A stretch of DNA of 47,895 nt from a virus: positions 1 through 47,895 of IMG/VR virus record IMGVR_UViG_3300005295_000034, one strand, 5' to 3'. A program made the position numbers and the translations under genes. Position 1 is the first letter of the stretch; the number at the start of each line of letters is the position of its first letter. Shown here in pieces: positions 23,410-30,679 of this stretch. Below the pieces are notes generated by a model. The model ran no database searches. It saw only the letters and a list, made by a program, of their open reading frames with translations, and was not told the origin of the DNA.

Positions 23410-23797
23410 CAACGCCTCGCGGGCAACAATGGACCACCTGGAGCAGCTCCGCGACAACGCACCCGACTTCGTCGAGCGCTACTTCTACACAGTCCAACTC
23501 GCAATCCTCCGTGCGTCAAATGACGCAATAATCGAGGAGCGCAAACGCGTCGACAAAGACTTGCTCGTGCAAGACTACGCCGCAAGCATTGTCACAGAGC
23601 TGAGCCATGCCCTTGCAGTTTCACTCTTTCAAATCGTAGGAGGTTTCACAGAACCGCAAGACATCCAGCCAGTCATCGCCGGGGCTTGCGGGCTAATGGG
23701 CGAAAGACTCAACTACTGCGTCAACCTCTTCTACAAAGAAATGGCAAAGGAAGTGCAAGCTCTCGCGTCCAACCCGGCACCCACGACACTCCAATGA
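23366..23797 (+). CDS. Helical early protein, 143 residues
   Basis: The ATG at 23366 has GAGG six bases upstream and overlaps the previous gene by 44 bases. The product is helical throughout (MDHLEQLRDNAPDFVERYF, ELSHALAVSLFQIVGGF, LNYCVNLFYKEMAKEVQAL). It has no signal or clear membrane segment. Its stop overlaps the next start (ATGA). Confidence 0.55.
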   Translation: MTLKNSSTQSFAEADNASRATMDHLEQLRDNAPDFVERYFYTVQLAILRASNDAIIEERKRVDKDLLVQDYAASIVTELSHALAVSLFQIVGGFTEPQDIQPVIAGACGLMGERLNYCVNLFYKEMAKEVQALASNPAPTTLQ

Positions 23798-24006
23798 GAG
23801 CCACCCAGCGCACCCCAGCTTTCCAGCAGCGTAATCTCGGTCCGTCGCAGGAATTCGAAGGCACCATCTACCGAGTAGGGCAAGCCGTCCCGCCATACGG
23901 CACCATCCTGGCATTCTACCCTAGCAGACAGGGTACAATGGTTCGCCTTATCGACCGCAATGTTCAACTTTCCATTCTCCACAAGTTCAAAGAAGGTGCA
24001 AAATGA
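23794..24006 (+). CDS. Small early protein, 70 residues
   Basis: A beta-rich small protein (QEFEGTIYRVGQAVPPYGTI, VRLIDRNVQLSILHKF) that may form an SH3-like barrel. Its start and stop both overlap neighbours as ATGA, so it is firmly in the operon. The family is not recognised. Confidence 0.55.
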   Translation: MRATQRTPAFQQRNLGPSQEFEGTIYRVGQAVPPYGTILAFYPSRQGTMVRLIDRNVQLSILHKFKEGAK

Positions 24007-24536
24007 CTAGCGAAATATTAAACTACTCCAACACGCATCTAAATCTTTTCTTCTCCGTCGGCGGGGAGGTTTATCTCGAAGGAGATTCCGAGAAGACTCC
24101 CTACAAAATCCGCCGCTTTTACAAGCAAGGCGTCGGCGGGACAGGACGTATCTACGCAGCCATCGCGCGCGACGACACTATAAGCATCGGCGGTGAGAAA
24201 CACGTCGACGCACAGTATCTTCGTTCGCTCACCGACGCAGTGGAACTTACACCAATCCCCGACGTGCCATCTCTCGCCCCTGCCATCGTCGACATGCCAA
24301 CCATCAAAGCCACGCCGGAAGGCGGCTTCAAGCGCGTTCACGTCGAGATTGAAGAGAAGCATGTTGTCAGACGTCACGGACAGTTCTCTATCCTAGTACC
24401 CGACTATGTTGATGACGAAGCTACACAAAAATCTATTGCGTGGAAGTTCCTCCACACACACAAAGCGCTTATCGACTTAGCCGCCGACACATTCGGCGAC
24501 CCAGTAAATGTCCACCTCACAATTCGCAAGGACTAA
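24003..24536 (+). CDS. Early protein, 177 residues, unknown
   Basis: A mixed alpha/beta protein with an N-terminal beta-type region (NLFFSVGGEVYLEGDSE, PYKIRRFYKQ), a proline-rich linker near residues 80-95 and a C-terminal domain (FKRVHVEIEEKHVVRRHGQF, then FLHTHKALIDLAADTF). AAGG lies seven bases before the ATG. No motif is recognised. Confidence 0.58.
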   Translation: MTSEILNYSNTHLNLFFSVGGEVYLEGDSEKTPYKIRRFYKQGVGGTGRIYAAIARDDTISIGGEKHVDAQYLRSLTDAVELTPIPDVPSLAPAIVDMPTIKATPEGGFKRVHVEIEEKHVVRRHGQFSILVPDYVDDEATQKSIAWKFLHTHKALIDLAADTFGDPVNVHLTIRKD

Positions 24537-24541
24537 GCCCA

Positions 24542-25309
24542 ATGTACTACGTCGGCCAACTCCATGACATACGCCACGGTTGCGTTTACACCTCCATCGA
24601 CGAGGCGCGCAAGGAGATGCACAGGAATCTCCAGACCGGGCAAGTCTACCTCTTCACCGTCCTTCCAAAGTCGAAAGACTACTACATCGTAGGAACCGTC
24701 GGACAAAACTCCAACTCAAAATTCAACCTAATCTTCACCGACAGCGACGCCGGCACGGCGCTCGACCAAGCCAAGGCTCACCTCGCATCCCTTGAAGCTC
24801 GTGGCTGGCCAAAGCGGGACCTCTGCTTCAAAAAGCTCGACGTTGCCGACAAAGGCCCGGCTGAACCCGATGTCCGCACGCAGGAGCATTTGGACACGGA
24901 AAAGCGCCTGCAACGCATCCTCCGCGCGATCGAGCGGGGCATCATGGTGACGAACAAGATCGGCGCGACAATGGAACTCCTCCTCATCGAGGACGAGCCC
25001 AATACCGCCAAGCTGATTTACAACCACGGGCAGTTCGGCGTCATGGCGCTCGACAATTGGGAGACCATCGACCCGACGGAAGTCTACTCCATGGTGCGTA
25101 ACCTCCGCGCCCTCTGCGGCGAAGTTGCCAACGTCGACCCCGACACTCAACCCCGCAAATGGGCAAGGCTCCAGCAACAGGCCAACGAACTCTGGTCCAC
25201 TCCCCTCCGCCTTCTCGACTTCATCGTCGACAACGAAGACACCATCGAACAGGAGCAAAACGATGCACTGGCTAACCCTCCCGCTGACGATAGTCTCCGG
25301 ACTGATTGA
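24542..25309 (+). CDS. Early protein, 255 residues, unknown
   Basis: Starts at ATG 24542, just after the previous stop. The first 90 residues form an alpha/beta domain (MYYVGQLHDIRHGCVYTSI, VYLFTVLPKSKDYYIVGTV). The remainder is helical, ending in an acidic tail. There is no catalytic signature, cysteine cluster or membrane segment. It overlaps the next tiny membrane-protein gene by 47 bases. Confidence 0.6.
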   Translation: MYYVGQLHDIRHGCVYTSIDEARKEMHRNLQTGQVYLFTVLPKSKDYYIVGTVGQNSNSKFNLIFTDSDAGTALDQAKAHLASLEARGWPKRDLCFKKLDVADKGPAEPDVRTQEHLDTEKRLQRILRAIERGIMVTNKIGATMELLLIEDEPNTAKLIYNHGQFGVMALDNWETIDPTEVYSMVRNLRALCGEVANVDPDTQPRKWARLQQQANELWSTPLRLLDFIVDNEDTIEQEQNDALANPPADDSLRTD

Positions 25310-25349
25310 ATACCTGCGTGACGACACTGTTGACGACGAAGGAGAATAG
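25263..25349 (+). CDS. Tiny hydrophobic peptide, 28 residues
   Basis: Reads MHWLTLPLTIVSGLIEYLRD plus an acidic tip. GGAG lies eight bases before the ATG, inside the end of the previous gene. It has one possible membrane segment. It resembles the 28-residue peptide at 26389 in size and topology. Confidence 0.42.
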   Translation: MHWLTLPLTIVSGLIEYLRDDTVDDEGE

Positions 25350-25350
25350 C

Positions 25351-25527
25351 ATGACTAGGCAGGAAAATAATCTAGCCAACATGCTAGTCCTTTTCACGTT
25401 TGGCGTGGGCGCGGTCATCAGCGGCGTAGTCGCAATATGGAGTCCAACCGCAGCAATTAGTGGCGGCGCAGTTTGCGCGCTCGCCGCACTTTACGCAAGA
25501 CATTGCATTATCAACGAGGATCGATAG
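25351..25527 (+). CDS. Small two-pass membrane protein
   Basis: A 58-residue protein with two hydrophobic segments, about residues 11-29 (MLVLFTFGVGAVISGVVAI) and 35-49 (AISGGAVCALAALYA). The topology is holin-like, but it lies in the early block away from the lysis genes. Superinfection exclusion or membrane modification are possible roles; none is shown. Confidence 0.55.
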   Translation: MTRQENNLANMLVLFTFGVGAVISGVVAIWSPTAAISGGAVCALAALYARHCIINEDR

Positions 25528-25530
25528 CAC

Positions 25531-25938
25531 ATGTTCACACCCGACCTATCCCACGCACTATTCGCCAGCGCTGGCACCATCATCGGCGTCATCGTCGGCG
25601 CGAAGGGCGCAGTGTGGGCACTCAAGCCAAAAATCGATGACCTCCGCCGCAAGCGCAATGAGTTGAGCGCAAACCTCAACCTCGCGGAGGTGAAATGCTC
25701 CGAGCTCGGACAATACAAGTCCGACATCAACGGCATCATCGCGACGCTTGCACGCAGGGCGGGGCTTATTAAAGAAGTCAAACTCCACGCAAGTGCCATT
25801 ACAGAAAACTCTTACGACAACACCACTGGCGTTTGGACCCACAAGCACATCAAGCGCCGACCCCACCCACAGGACCCGCTCGCTGCGCAAGCCAACAACG
25901 CTGCAGCCTACGGCCCTAACGGCGAGGCACCATTCTGA
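25531..25938 (+). CDS. Membrane-anchored coiled-coil protein
   Basis: A 135-residue protein. One N-terminal membrane segment (ASAGTIIGVIVGAKGAVWAL) is followed by a coiled coil (KIDDLRRKRNELSANLNLAE) and a polar C-terminus. It could anchor something to the inner face of the membrane. It follows two other small membrane proteins. The family is not recognised. Confidence 0.58.
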   Translation: MFTPDLSHALFASAGTIIGVIVGAKGAVWALKPKIDDLRRKRNELSANLNLAEVKCSELGQYKSDINGIIATLARRAGLIKEVKLHASAITENSYDNTTGVWTHKHIKRRPHPQDPLAAQANNAAAYGPNGEAPF

Positions 25939-26138
25939 TGCCAAGACCTCGCGGCTCCGCGCAGGAGGTCATATCAATCCGCATCCCAGCGGACTTGAAG
26001 CAAGCGGTTGACGAGAAGCTTAAGGACCCTCTCCGCAACCGCAATAAGCATGGGAGTGTGAAGCAGTTAATCACCTCCCTCCTCTACTCCTGGCTTGACG
26101 ACAAGAACCCAAGCTACAACAGATTGGACGATCTATGA
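25938..26138 (+). CDS. Ribbon-helix-helix protein with LDDL tail
   Basis: A 66-residue protein. VISIRIPADLKQAVDEKL (about residues 11-28) followed by a second helix (SVKQLITSLLYSWL) matches the beta-strand and two helices of RHH (CopG/Arc-type) DNA-binding proteins. It is a candidate transcription regulator and might bind the dispersed palindromes. It ends in KNPSYNRLDDL, a tail shared with two other early proteins. The stop of the gene overlaps the next start (ATGA). Confidence 0.65.
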   Translation: MPRPRGSAQEVISIRIPADLKQAVDEKLKDPLRNRNKHGSVKQLITSLLYSWLDDKNPSYNRLDDL

Positions 26139-26389
26139 CACAAGACAACGCAACGCCGACTGACAAGCGCGACCTTCGCGACGAGTTCAACACCTTGAAC
26201 TTCTCCCTCCGCCGGCACAACGACGGCGACGACCAGATGTCCGACGAGGTATATCGCGCCAGACTTCGCCGGTCCATCGACATCCTCAACAGCCTAACCG
26301 ACAACGTCAACAACACTGCAACAAAGAAGCCCGCGACAAAGAAGCTCGCCGAGCTGAAGCGCAACCCCGACAGCCTGGATGACCTCTAA
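26135..26389 (+). CDS. Small early protein with LDDL tail
   Basis: An 84-residue, highly charged protein with a helical centre (EVYRARLRRSIDILNSLTD), a Lys/Thr/Ala linker and the C-terminal sequence KRNPDSLDDL. The tail closely matches that of the RHH protein encoded just upstream (NP-S-LDDL). It overlaps both neighbours by one to four bases. The function is unknown. Confidence 0.58.
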   Translation: MTQDNATPTDKRDLRDEFNTLNFSLRRHNDGDDQMSDEVYRARLRRSIDILNSLTDNVNNTATKKPATKKLAELKRNPDSLDDL

Positions 26390-26475
26390 TGGCGCAAATC
26401 ATCTTCGACATTATCATCATCGTCCTCGGGACCGGGGGTGTCGCGTGGTGGATTTCCGGTGCAAGGAAGCACTAG
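26389..26475 (+). CDS. Tiny membrane peptide, 28 residues
   Basis: The ATG shares a base with the previous stop (TAATG). The product MAQIIFDIIIIVLGTGGVAW plus a basic tip has one clear membrane segment. The next gene starts one base after the stop. Coupling on both sides supports its being real. Confidence 0.5.
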   Translation: MAQIIFDIIIIVLGTGGVAWWISGARKH

Positions 26476-26476
26476 C

Positions 26477-27439
26477 ATGAACGAGCCTCTACCACCATTG
26501 ACCGACTATTCATGGGACCTCCCCATCGTCTGGGATAACACCATGCTCATGTCCTTCCGCAAGTGCCCACGGAGTTTCTTCAACTCCTACATGCAGCACC
26601 TGCGGTCGGACGCCGTCGCCATACCTCTCCTCTTTGGCGGAACCTTCGCAAAGGGCCTGGAAATCTACCGCAAATCCTACTACGCACACAGCGGTAATCC
26701 AGAAATCGCCTTCGAGCGCGCGTATAGCGCCATGATCACGGCGTGGGGGGACAACCCCTCCCACATCGGCAAGGAAGATGAAAAGCGCACCTTCGATCGG
26801 TGCGCCCACGCACTGCTGGAATACTTCCGCAACTGGCCCGTTGCCACGGACCTACTCCAGCCGCATATGTCCAACAACGTCCCGACGTTCGAGTATTCCT
26901 TCGCCGTCGTGCTCGAACCCGAAATGGGCTTCCCGCTCCATCCATCCGGCGCACCCTTCATCCTCGCGGGGAGGCTCGACCTCCTTGGCACTTACGACTC
27001 CCTCCCAATCATCGAGGATGACAAAACCACCACCATGATGGGGCCGAAGTGGATCGACCAGTGGACCACCCGCCATCAGTTCCTGCTCTACGGCTGGGCA
27101 CTTCGCCACCTCGGCTTCAAGGCGCGGCATTACATGGTCCGAGGAATCTGCATCCGCAAGGAGGAGACTGCTTTCGAGCAAACTCCACCATTGCGTTTAC
27201 AAGACTACCTCCTCGACAAGATCGGCCATGAGATGAAAGGCACCCTCGCCGACGCCGTCATGATGGCTGAGCACAAGACCTTCGAGCGCCGCTTTGGTGA
27301 CGCTTGCTACTCCTTCTTCCGCCAGTGCCCATTTTGGAACTCCTGCAGCGCACGGCCGGAGAATGAAATGTCCTTTCTCAAAACTCTCCCACGCAATAAG
27401 TGGGACCCACTCAAAGTCGTCGAGGTCGAAGATGCCTGA
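26477..27439 (+). CDS. Cas4/RecB-like PD-(D/E)XK nuclease with Fe-S cysteines
   Basis: A 320-residue protein. It starts with the typical family lead MLMSFRKCPRSFF (C30), then GRLDLL with D168, the strand IIEDDKTTT giving D181-x-K183, and the motif RHQFLLYGW (Q201, Y205). Three more cysteines near the end (C297, C304 and C310 in ACYSFFRQCPFWNSC) complete, with C30, the iron-sulphur staple of Cas4/AddB-type nucleases. It probably trims DNA ends in replication or recombination with the Sak4-like ATPase. All catalytic residues are visible. Confidence 0.82.
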   Translation: MNEPLPPLTDYSWDLPIVWDNTMLMSFRKCPRSFFNSYMQHLRSDAVAIPLLFGGTFAKGLEIYRKSYYAHSGNPEIAFERAYSAMITAWGDNPSHIGKEDEKRTFDRCAHALLEYFRNWPVATDLLQPHMSNNVPTFEYSFAVVLEPEMGFPLHPSGAPFILAGRLDLLGTYDSLPIIEDDKTTTMMGPKWIDQWTTRHQFLLYGWALRHLGFKARHYMVRGICIRKEETAFEQTPPLRLQDYLLDKIGHEMKGTLADAVMMAEHKTFERRFGDACYSFFRQCPFWNSCSARPENEMSFLKTLPRNKWDPLKVVEVEDA

Positions 27440-27629
27440 TCTGACAATCCACTCCAATGAAGAGCTTGAAGTTTTCCTATCGGATGAGAATCAAATCATA
27501 GTGAAAGCCGGTGAGATCACGTTCACTATGACTCCCATTGCTGCCGTCCAGTTCGCCGCTGCGATGGATATGTTCGCTCGCACAGGCTTTGCCTACAACT
27601 TAATCCGGGAGAGATCAAAGAATGTTTGA
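27432..27629 (+). CDS. Small early protein, 65 residues
   Basis: MPDLTIHSNEELEVFLSDE onward: a short alpha/beta protein. GAGG lies seven bases before the ATG. The gene overlaps both neighbours by eight bases. No family is recognised. Confidence 0.55.
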   Translation: MPDLTIHSNEELEVFLSDENQIIVKAGEITFTMTPIAAVQFAAAMDMFARTGFAYNLIRERSKNV

Positions 27630-28134
27630 AGACTTCCACCGCGCAAGGACTCTCGTCCCCATTGTCGATCCTCCCTTGCGTCGTGACCCTGTCATGCTCA
27701 GCCTACTCGGCATCGCGGCCAGCTCCATGCTACTCGCAGGAACCCTGTTCGCATTTAACCCTATCGAGGAGGACACCATCATCCCTCCTCTTCCAACCTA
27801 CAACACGCTCTACTGGGGAGCAATCTGGAATGACGACACACCTCCCGAAGATCACGAAGAATTTATACAAACCGACCGGCAGGCCGGCAATGGGCCAGCC
27901 TCCGAAGAGCAGCGTCCCCCTCTGTCAAGCGAAGATACTGAAGGACAACTACGGCAGGATGAAACAATGCGGGACTGGCGGGACGTATACGGTGGATGGC
28001 ATTCCATTATGCGGGTACCACGCTGGTCGTCTCGCGCTGGACGCGCTGGTCGCCCATTCCGAGGCCACTGCGACAAACGGGACAGGAGAAACTGCCGACG
28101 GACAAACAACGGAGGCATCACTTATCGAGGCTGA
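27622..28134 (+). CDS. Membrane protein; C-terminal half overlaps another gene
   Basis: Up to 170 residues. The N-terminal 75 residues look real: a basic lead, a membrane segment (MLSLLGIAASSMLLAGTLFAF, residues about 25-45) and a Pro/Tyr-rich stretch. From residue 70 onward the same DNA encodes the next zinc-type protein in another frame, and this frame turns Arg-rich and erratic. Either the overlap is genuine or the true gene ends early through an unseen event. Confidence applies to the N-terminal part. Confidence 0.45.
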   Translation: MFEDFHRARTLVPIVDPPLRRDPVMLSLLGIAASSMLLAGTLFAFNPIEEDTIIPPLPTYNTLYWGAIWNDDTPPEDHEEFIQTDRQAGNGPASEEQRPPLSSEDTEGQLRQDETMRDWRDVYGGWHSIMRVPRWSSRAGRAGRPFRGHCDKRDRRNCRRTNNGGITYRG

Positions 28135-28153
28135 ATATGCGGAAAAAGTATGA
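27830..28153 (+). CDS. Small zinc-binding-type protein
   Basis: About 107 residues from ATG 27830; ATG 27890 is an alternative start (87 residues). The pattern LCQAKILKDNYGRMKQCG, then PLCGYHA (C-x..C-x..C-x2-H) looks like a zinc knuckle found in small phage proteins. The tail is acidic and Thr/Ala-rich. It lies entirely inside the 3' part of the preceding frame for most of its length. Confidence 0.55.
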   Translation: MTTHLPKITKNLYKPTGRPAMGQPPKSSVPLCQAKILKDNYGRMKQCGTGGTYTVDGIPLCGYHAGRLALDALVAHSEATATNGTGETADGQTTEASLIEAEYAEKV

Positions 28154-28466
28154 GCGCACCGCCGAGCCTGAACACCTCCGCGGAAAGAAAACAGTCAAGA
28201 TCAACGATTTTGTCATCATCAGTGAGACGGAGAAAGCCTGGCTACTACGTAAGAACGCCGCAGACAAGTCGGAGAAGGCATTCTGGGTTCCAAAGTCCCA
28301 GTGCCATCTCCACTCTCACGCAACCAATCGCCGGCTGCATGATCTGGAAATCGTGCGGACCATCGCGGAGGAAAAGGGCTTGCTCGACGGAGAGCCAGAC
28401 CAACTCGCAGACAAGTCCATCATGGACGAATTCGACCAACTGATCGCGGAAAGGTATAAGAAATGA
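28137..28466 (+). CDS. Early protein, 109 residues, unknown
   Basis: Starts at ATG 28137 in the end of the previous gene and overlaps the ThyX start (ATGA). It has a basic N-terminus (MRKKYERTAEPEHLRGKK), a beta-type segment (VIISETEKAWLLRKNAADK, then FWVPKSQC) and a helical tail. The strand pattern suggests a small beta-barrel. The function is unknown. Confidence 0.58.
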   Translation: MRKKYERTAEPEHLRGKKTVKINDFVIISETEKAWLLRKNAADKSEKAFWVPKSQCHLHSHATNRRLHDLEIVRTIAEEKGLLDGEPDQLADKSIMDEFDQLIAERYKK

Positions 28467-29122
28467 AGCAGTACAACCCAGAAGTTAAAATGGTCTGGAC
28501 AACCCCAAACGCCGAGGGGGTCATCATAGACTGTGCGCGGGTGAGCAGCAGTAAATCTGCGGGCATGCCGGACAACGGCCTCATCCGCTACCTTATCACC
28601 CATAACCATTGGTCTCCGTTCGAAATGTCAAACATTTGTCTGGAGATCACCGGCGTCCCGCGCGACATCACCCGCCAGCTGTTACGACACAGGTCGTTCC
28701 ACTTCCAGGAATTCTCCCAACGCTACGCCGACACAGCCAGCCTCGGCGGCCTCATCGGGCGAGAATGTCGCATGCAAGACCCTAACAACCGCCAGAACTC
28801 CCTCGACGCCACAGACCCAGCTTTGATCGAATGGTGGAATGCTACACTGAAGTGCATCGGCGCGGAGGCAACAAACCTCTACACCGAGGCGCTCGGGAAG
28901 GGAATTGCGAAGGAGGTCGCACGAGCTATCCTCCCCGAGGGGATGACTCCCACTCGCATGTTCGTCAACGGTACTGTCCGCGACTGGATTCACTACGTTC
29001 GTGTGCGGCGGACGAACGACGCACAAGCCGAACACCAAGAACTTGCGCAGAAAATCGCCGATCAACTATACCATATCATCCCGCGGATTTCTTCTGTCGC
29101 GTTTGAGGATATGGCGGACTGA
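28463..29122 (+). CDS. thyX: Flavin-dependent thymidylate synthase ThyX
   Basis: A 219-residue protein of normal ThyX length. The ThyX signature RHRX7S is at 75-85 (RHRSFHFQEFS), followed by QRYAD. The C-terminal NGTVRDWIHYVRVR segment supplies the arginine and flavin/dUMP contact region. The enzyme makes dTMP from dUMP using FAD and methylene-tetrahydrofolate, increasing thymidine supply during phage replication. It sits upstream of palindrome copy C and the replication genes. Confidence 0.92.
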   Translation: MKQYNPEVKMVWTTPNAEGVIIDCARVSSSKSAGMPDNGLIRYLITHNHWSPFEMSNICLEITGVPRDITRQLLRHRSFHFQEFSQRYADTASLGGLIGRECRMQDPNNRQNSLDATDPALIEWWNATLKCIGAEATNLYTEALGKGIAKEVARAILPEGMTPTRMFVNGTVRDWIHYVRVRRTNDAQAEHQELAQKIADQLYHIIPRISSVAFEDMAD

Positions 29123-29127
29123 GAGAG

Positions 29128-29158
29128 CTGTAAGCAACTATCGGCGATAGTCACATAC
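29128..29158. repeat. Dispersed palindromic element, copy C
   Basis: CTGTAAGCA is followed by the perfect 15-base palindrome ACTATCGGCGATAGT and then CACATACG. It lies between ThyX and the Sak4-like gene, 20 bases before the latter's start. Confidence 0.8.
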
Positions 29159-29178
29159 GAAACCAAATGTGAGTCCCC

Positions 29179-30078
29179 ATGACATCAGCACCACGTACAC
29201 CTGAAATCACCCGTCCCGACGAAGTCAAACCCCAGGCCACTCTTGTCCAAGGTCCGACTGGCAGTGGCAAGACCCGCTCCCTCCTAACCTACGCAAAAGC
29301 CGGCATTGAAACCTTCGTCGTCGTGACTGAACCCACCGGCGTCGAGACTCTAGTCGACGGCATGAGGGAGATGAACATCGACCCCAACCTCCTCCACTGG
29401 AACTACTGCCCGCCGACGAATATGTCCATCGCGGACATGATCAACTCGGCAGACCAGGTCAATCGCAAGTCTGTCTCCGACATGCAGAAGGTCGACTCCC
29501 CAGCCATACTGCAGAAGGGGAAATATCGCACCTTCATCTCCTTCCTGGAGCAGATACAAAACTTCCAGTGCGATCGCACCGGCAAGTCCTACGGGGACGC
29601 CACCGAGTGGGGGGACAACCGCGCATTTTGCGTCGACTCACTCTCCGGTGTTAACCTCATGATCACCCAGCTCCAAGTCGGCAACCGAGGGACTCTCACC
29701 CTGCCCGACTACAACGTCGTTCAACTCTCCCTCGAACAGCTCTTCGTCACCCTCTGTTCAATGCGTTGCTTCGTAACACTCAACGCCCACGTCGAACTGG
29801 AGCAAGACCTCATCACCGGTCGATCATCCGTCATGGCCTCGACCGTCGGCAAAAAGCTTGCGCCGAAAATCCCCATCCACTTTTCGGAGGTCGTCCTCGC
29901 ACGGCGCGACCCCGATGGCAAGTTCTGGTGGTCCACCAACGATCCTGAAGCCAAACTGAAAGCTCGTCAGCTCCCGTGGAGTGACAAAATTTCGCAAGAC
30001 TATGGCCAGATCGTCAAGACCTACCAGCAACGTAAACTCGCAGCACAAGGAGAACACGCACAAAGAACCACGGCATAA
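29179..30078 (+). CDS. Sak4-like recombination ATPase (RecA fold)
   Basis: A 299-residue protein. Walker A GPTGSGKT at 25-32 and a Walker B strand FCVDSLSG at 150-157 (D153) define a single RecA-type ATPase core. The layout and the neighbours (probable ssDNA-binding protein, nuclease, polymerase) match phage Sak4-type recombinases, which pair single strands during replication-linked recombination. The C-terminal region (LPWSDKISQDYGQIVKTYQQ) is typical of AAA_24 phage proteins. A role as a helicase-related ATPase is the alternative. Confidence 0.8.
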   Translation: MTSAPRTPEITRPDEVKPQATLVQGPTGSGKTRSLLTYAKAGIETFVVVTEPTGVETLVDGMREMNIDPNLLHWNYCPPTNMSIADMINSADQVNRKSVSDMQKVDSPAILQKGKYRTFISFLEQIQNFQCDRTGKSYGDATEWGDNRAFCVDSLSGVNLMITQLQVGNRGTLTLPDYNVVQLSLEQLFVTLCSMRCFVTLNAHVELEQDLITGRSSVMASTVGKKLAPKIPIHFSEVVLARRDPDGKFWWSTNDPEAKLKARQLPWSDKISQDYGQIVKTYQQRKLAAQGEHAQRTTA

Positions 30079-30126
30079 CAAACTCAACTAAACCAACCTT
30101 ATCAAACCAAACCAGGAACTATCAAA

Positions 30127-30615
30127 ATGGCTTTTAACGCAGCAGCTTTCCTCTCGACCGTCTACGAAGATGCTTTTGACACCAAGCGTCCGCTCATGCC
30201 CGAAGGTGAATGGCGTGGGTTCATCAAGGCGGTGGATGTCGGCGCAGGCAATCGCGACGAGACCGTCATGCTCCGCATCTCGATCGAATTCGACGATGAC
30301 AACCTCAAGGCCCTGCCGGAGATGGCCGACCGCGAGAAGATCATCATGAACGAGACGCTGTTCGTGGATGTCGATCCGAAGAATCCCACTCAGATCAAAT
30401 TCGGCGGCGGGATTAACTGGCAGCTTGGACAGCTCCGCGCAGCGGCAGGGCAAAACAACCCTGGCCGCCCGTGGTCCCCGTCCAACCTGGAAGGCGCTGG
30501 CCCTATCCTTTTCAAAATCGCACACCGCGAGATCAAAAAGGAAAACCCGGAGACCAAGCGCAAGGAAGGCACCGGCGAGATGCGCGACAACATCGCCGCC
30601 TACGCTCCGGCATAA
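30127..30615 (+). CDS. Probable single-stranded DNA-binding protein
   Basis: A 162-residue protein. It starts MAFNAAAFLSTVYEDAFDT and has several beta strands (GEWRGFIKAVDVGAG, TVMLRISIEFDDD, FVDVDPKNPTQIKF) consistent with an OB-type fold. Proteins of this kind follow Sak4-like ATPases in many phages and are proposed to coat ssDNA. There is no classic acidic SSB tip. A hairpin terminator follows, so this gene may be highly expressed. The assignment is mainly contextual. Confidence 0.6.
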   Translation: MAFNAAAFLSTVYEDAFDTKRPLMPEGEWRGFIKAVDVGAGNRDETVMLRISIEFDDDNLKALPEMADREKIIMNETLFVDVDPKNPTQIKFGGGINWQLGQLRAAAGQNNPGRPWSPSNLEGAGPILFKIAHREIKKENPETKRKEGTGEMRDNIAAYAPA

Positions 30616-30630
30616 GACTTCCCACTAACT

Positions 30631-30656
30631 GGAGGGGGCAATCACGCCCCCTCTTT
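30631..30656 (+). terminator. Terminator-like hairpin after the ssDNA-binding gene
   Basis: GAGGGGGC (30632-30639) pairs with GCCCCCTC (30646-30653) around a six-base loop, followed by TTTC. The stem is strong but the T-run is short, so partial termination before the ParB-methyltransferase gene is likely. Confidence 0.65.
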
Positions 30657-30679
30657 CACCGCAATGCTAAGGGGCATCA

